Below, piece by piece: positions 62,441 to 64,000 of a stretch of DNA of 64,000 nucleotides (the stretch's first letter is position 1; every line of letters starts with the position of its first letter). A model generated the notes under the pieces. It saw only the letters and a list, made by a program, of their open reading frames with translations, was not told where the DNA came from and made no database searches. A program made the position numbers and the translations under genes. Location of the stretch: NCBI RefSeq assembly GCF_009193325.2, contig NZ_CP059856.1, forward strand, positions 868,001-932,000, read 5' to 3'. The DNA is from Bacteroides zhangwenhongii. GTDB taxonomy: Bacteria > Bacteroidota > Bacteroidia > Bacteroidales > Bacteroidaceae.

Positions 62441-64000
62441 ATGAAAAAGATATTATATACAGCATTGCTATCTATCACTCTGACATTCGGATTGTCTGCC
62501 TGTTCGGACTGGTTTTTGGATAAGGAGCCGCAGGATGAAAGAACAGATGTGGTGTATTTTAAAACAGCTTCACAATTTAAGGAATATACAGCAGGTTTTT
62601 ATAACCAACTTCAAGGATGGGGAAGTCCGTATGGCGGTTATGCAGCATTTATGGATGTGGCAACTGACTTGTCCGGTTATTTAAATAATATTCACAATGA
62701 TGTAGGACACGGGAATATATTGGTGCCGACAACTGACGTTCGGTGGGATAACTGTTACAAGCAAATCCGTACTGTGAATATACTTTTTGAAAAAGCAGAG
62801 AACTATCCGGGAAGTCAAGAGGAGATTAAACAATATTTGGCTGAAGCGCATTTTTTCCGGGCATACAATTACTTCTTTTTACTCCAATTTTTTGGAGGAG
62901 TTCCTGTTGTGACGATTCCTTTGGATGTTAATTCGCCGGAATTATATGGTGTACGCAACAGTCGTTACGAAGTAGTGAATCTGATTCTTCAAGATTTGGA
63001 TCATGCGATAGCCGGATTACCAAAGGAGACCTTGATTTCTTCTGCTGACAAAGGACGAATCAGTTATCATGGGGCGGAAGCATTCAAGGCACGTGTATTA
63101 CTCTATGAAGCTACATGGCGGAAGTATGTGGGGACTAGTACAGACTTTAAAGGATCGGGTGGACCGGTTACTGATCAGGTTGATGATTTTTTGGATGAGG
63201 CTATTCGCCTGTGTAGTGAAATAATAGATGACAACTTATATAGTATCTGGAATCATAATAACTTGTCTGGAATGAAGGATTTGAGCTATCGTTACCTGTT
63301 CTGTCTGGAAGATGCGACGACCAATCCTGTAGGGATGACAAAAGAATCGAACAAGGAATTCATCATTAAAAGTGTTTATGATGAAAACATAAAGCCTGGC
63401 AATGTAAACCTGAATCAGACAGTAAGAAAGATGGATGCCAGTCGCAAGTTGATGGATATGTTTTTGTGTAGTGATGGTCTGCCGGTAGAAATATCGAATG
63501 AGTTCCAGGGCTATGCTACTCCTGAAGCCGAGTTCCTGAACCGTGACAATCGTATGAAATCTATTATTGATATGGATACTCAAACGGCTGCTGCCAAGGA
63601 ATTGAAAACTGGTACTTCCGGTTATGGCAATAAGAAATTTGTTTGCGATGCACGGGCCAATCTGAAAGAATCTCCTGACTATCCGGTGCTTCGTCTGGCA
63701 GAGATCTATCTGATTTATGCAGAGGCAGTGTGTGAACGGAACAACGGACAAATTACCGATGAACAATTGAATTATTCTATTAATAAATTGCGTGGACGTG
63801 CCGGTATTGCCAATTTGACGAATGCATTGGTTGATAAGATAAAGGCTGGAACCGGAACAACAAAGAGCAAGGGGGAGGTGATGTTGGATGAGATTCGCCG
63901 TGAAAGAACAATAGAACTTTATATGGAAGGTTTCCGCTTTGATGATTTGAAACGTTGGGGCATTGCAGAGAATGAACTGAATGAATCACGTTTGGGAACG
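62441..64000 (+). CDS. susD: SusD/RagB-family lipoprotein, second copy (runs off the right edge)
   Basis: An open frame from the ATG at 62441 (MKKILYTALLSITLTFGLSA, lipobox cysteine next) continues without stop to the window end, 520 codons. It matches the first SusD in the signatures LAEAHFFRAYNYFFLLQFFG, EATWRKYVG, YPVLRLAEIYLIYAEAVCER and RRERTIELYMEGFRFDDLKR. Only roughly the last 60 residues should be missing. It follows the second susC by 20 bp. Surface lipoproteins and enzymes of the second locus probably continue to the right. Confidence 0.93.
   Translation, partial: MKKILYTALLSITLTFGLSACSDWFLDKEPQDERTDVVYFKTASQFKEYTAGFYNQLQGWGSPYGGYAAFMDVATDLSGYLNNIHNDVGHGNILVPTTDVRWDNCYKQIRTVNILFEKAENYPGSQEEIKQYLAEAHFFRAYNYFFLLQFFGGVPVVTIPLDVNSPELYGVRNSRYEVVNLILQDLDHAIAGLPKETLISSADKGRISYHGAEAFKARVLLYEATWRKYVGTSTDFKGSGGPVTDQVDDFLDEAIRLCSEIIDDNLYSIWNHNNLSGMKDLSYRYLFCLEDATTNPVGMTKESNKEFIIKSVYDENIKPGNVNLNQTVRKMDASRKLMDMFLCSDGLPVEISNEFQGYATPEAEFLNRDNRMKSIIDMDTQTAAAKELKTGTSGYGNKKFVCDARANLKESPDYPVLRLAEIYLIYAEAVCERNNGQITDEQLNYSINKLRGRAGIANLTNALVDKIKAGTGTTKSKGEVMLDEIRRERTIELYMEGFRFDDLKRWGIAENELNESRLGT

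Overview
The window is from a gut Bacteroides. Its promoters carry the Bacteroides -7 box TAnnTTTG, most genes lack strong ribosome binding sites, and it encodes SusC/SusD pairs, hybrid two-component systems, RteC and Bacteroides-type mobilization proteins. It falls into two parts that meet near a tRNA-Ser gene at about 23.7 kb.

Bases 1 to about 23.66 kb are the right-hand part of an integrative conjugative or mobilizable element. From left to right it holds the start of a ParA-type gene that runs off the left edge, a hairpin-rich probable oriT (598-794), mobA and mobB, and a TraG/MobC coupling-protein gene split by a 2,415-nt group II intron. The intron (3427-5841) carries its own reverse transcriptase/maturase. 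Next come an AlbA_2/ATPase-like regulator, a DUF3945 protein, topoisomerase III and, on the minus strand, a RibD/DHFR-like reductase, a primase/helicase, a small excisionase-like HTH protein, RteC and an AraC regulator. An AT-rich array of small minus-strand genes follows (17454-21433). It includes a DUF1910/DUF1911 (PoNi-type) immunity protein, a DUF7691-like protein, a leucine-rich-repeat protein and several small membrane proteins. The array lies downstream of a tyrosine recombinase (21511-22617) and a TetR regulator. Four of its gene boundaries carry a repeated folded site of about 50 bp. The outer stems of these sites differ in sequence but stay base-paired, much like integron attC sites. 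I read this as a recombinase-associated array of acquired interbacterial immunity genes and regard it as the most interesting feature here.

The right boundary of the element is probably the tRNA-Ser 3'-end-like sequence at 23638-23660. It is followed by a terminator and an intact tRNA-Ser(GGA) at 23719-23806.

From 23.8 to 64 kb the sequence looks like chromosome. It starts with a heparinase II/III-type enzyme and a three-gene outer-membrane operon (DUF3575 protein, OmpA/TPR-type protein, and a protein of four repeated barrel modules). A polysaccharide utilization locus follows: hybrid two-component sensor, lipoprotein, ECF sigma factor, SusC, SusD, two TIG-domain surface lipoproteins, an alginate-lyase-family enzyme, a GH28-like beta-helix enzyme and a GH78 alpha-L-rhamnosidase. 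After an AAA-ATPase/PD-(D/E)XK gene, a second paralogous set of sensor, sigma factor, SusC and SusD begins and runs off the right edge. The enzymes suggest a substrate containing rhamnose and uronic acids. Neither sigma factor has an anti-sigma gene beside it, so the sensors may take over that control. This last point is inference.
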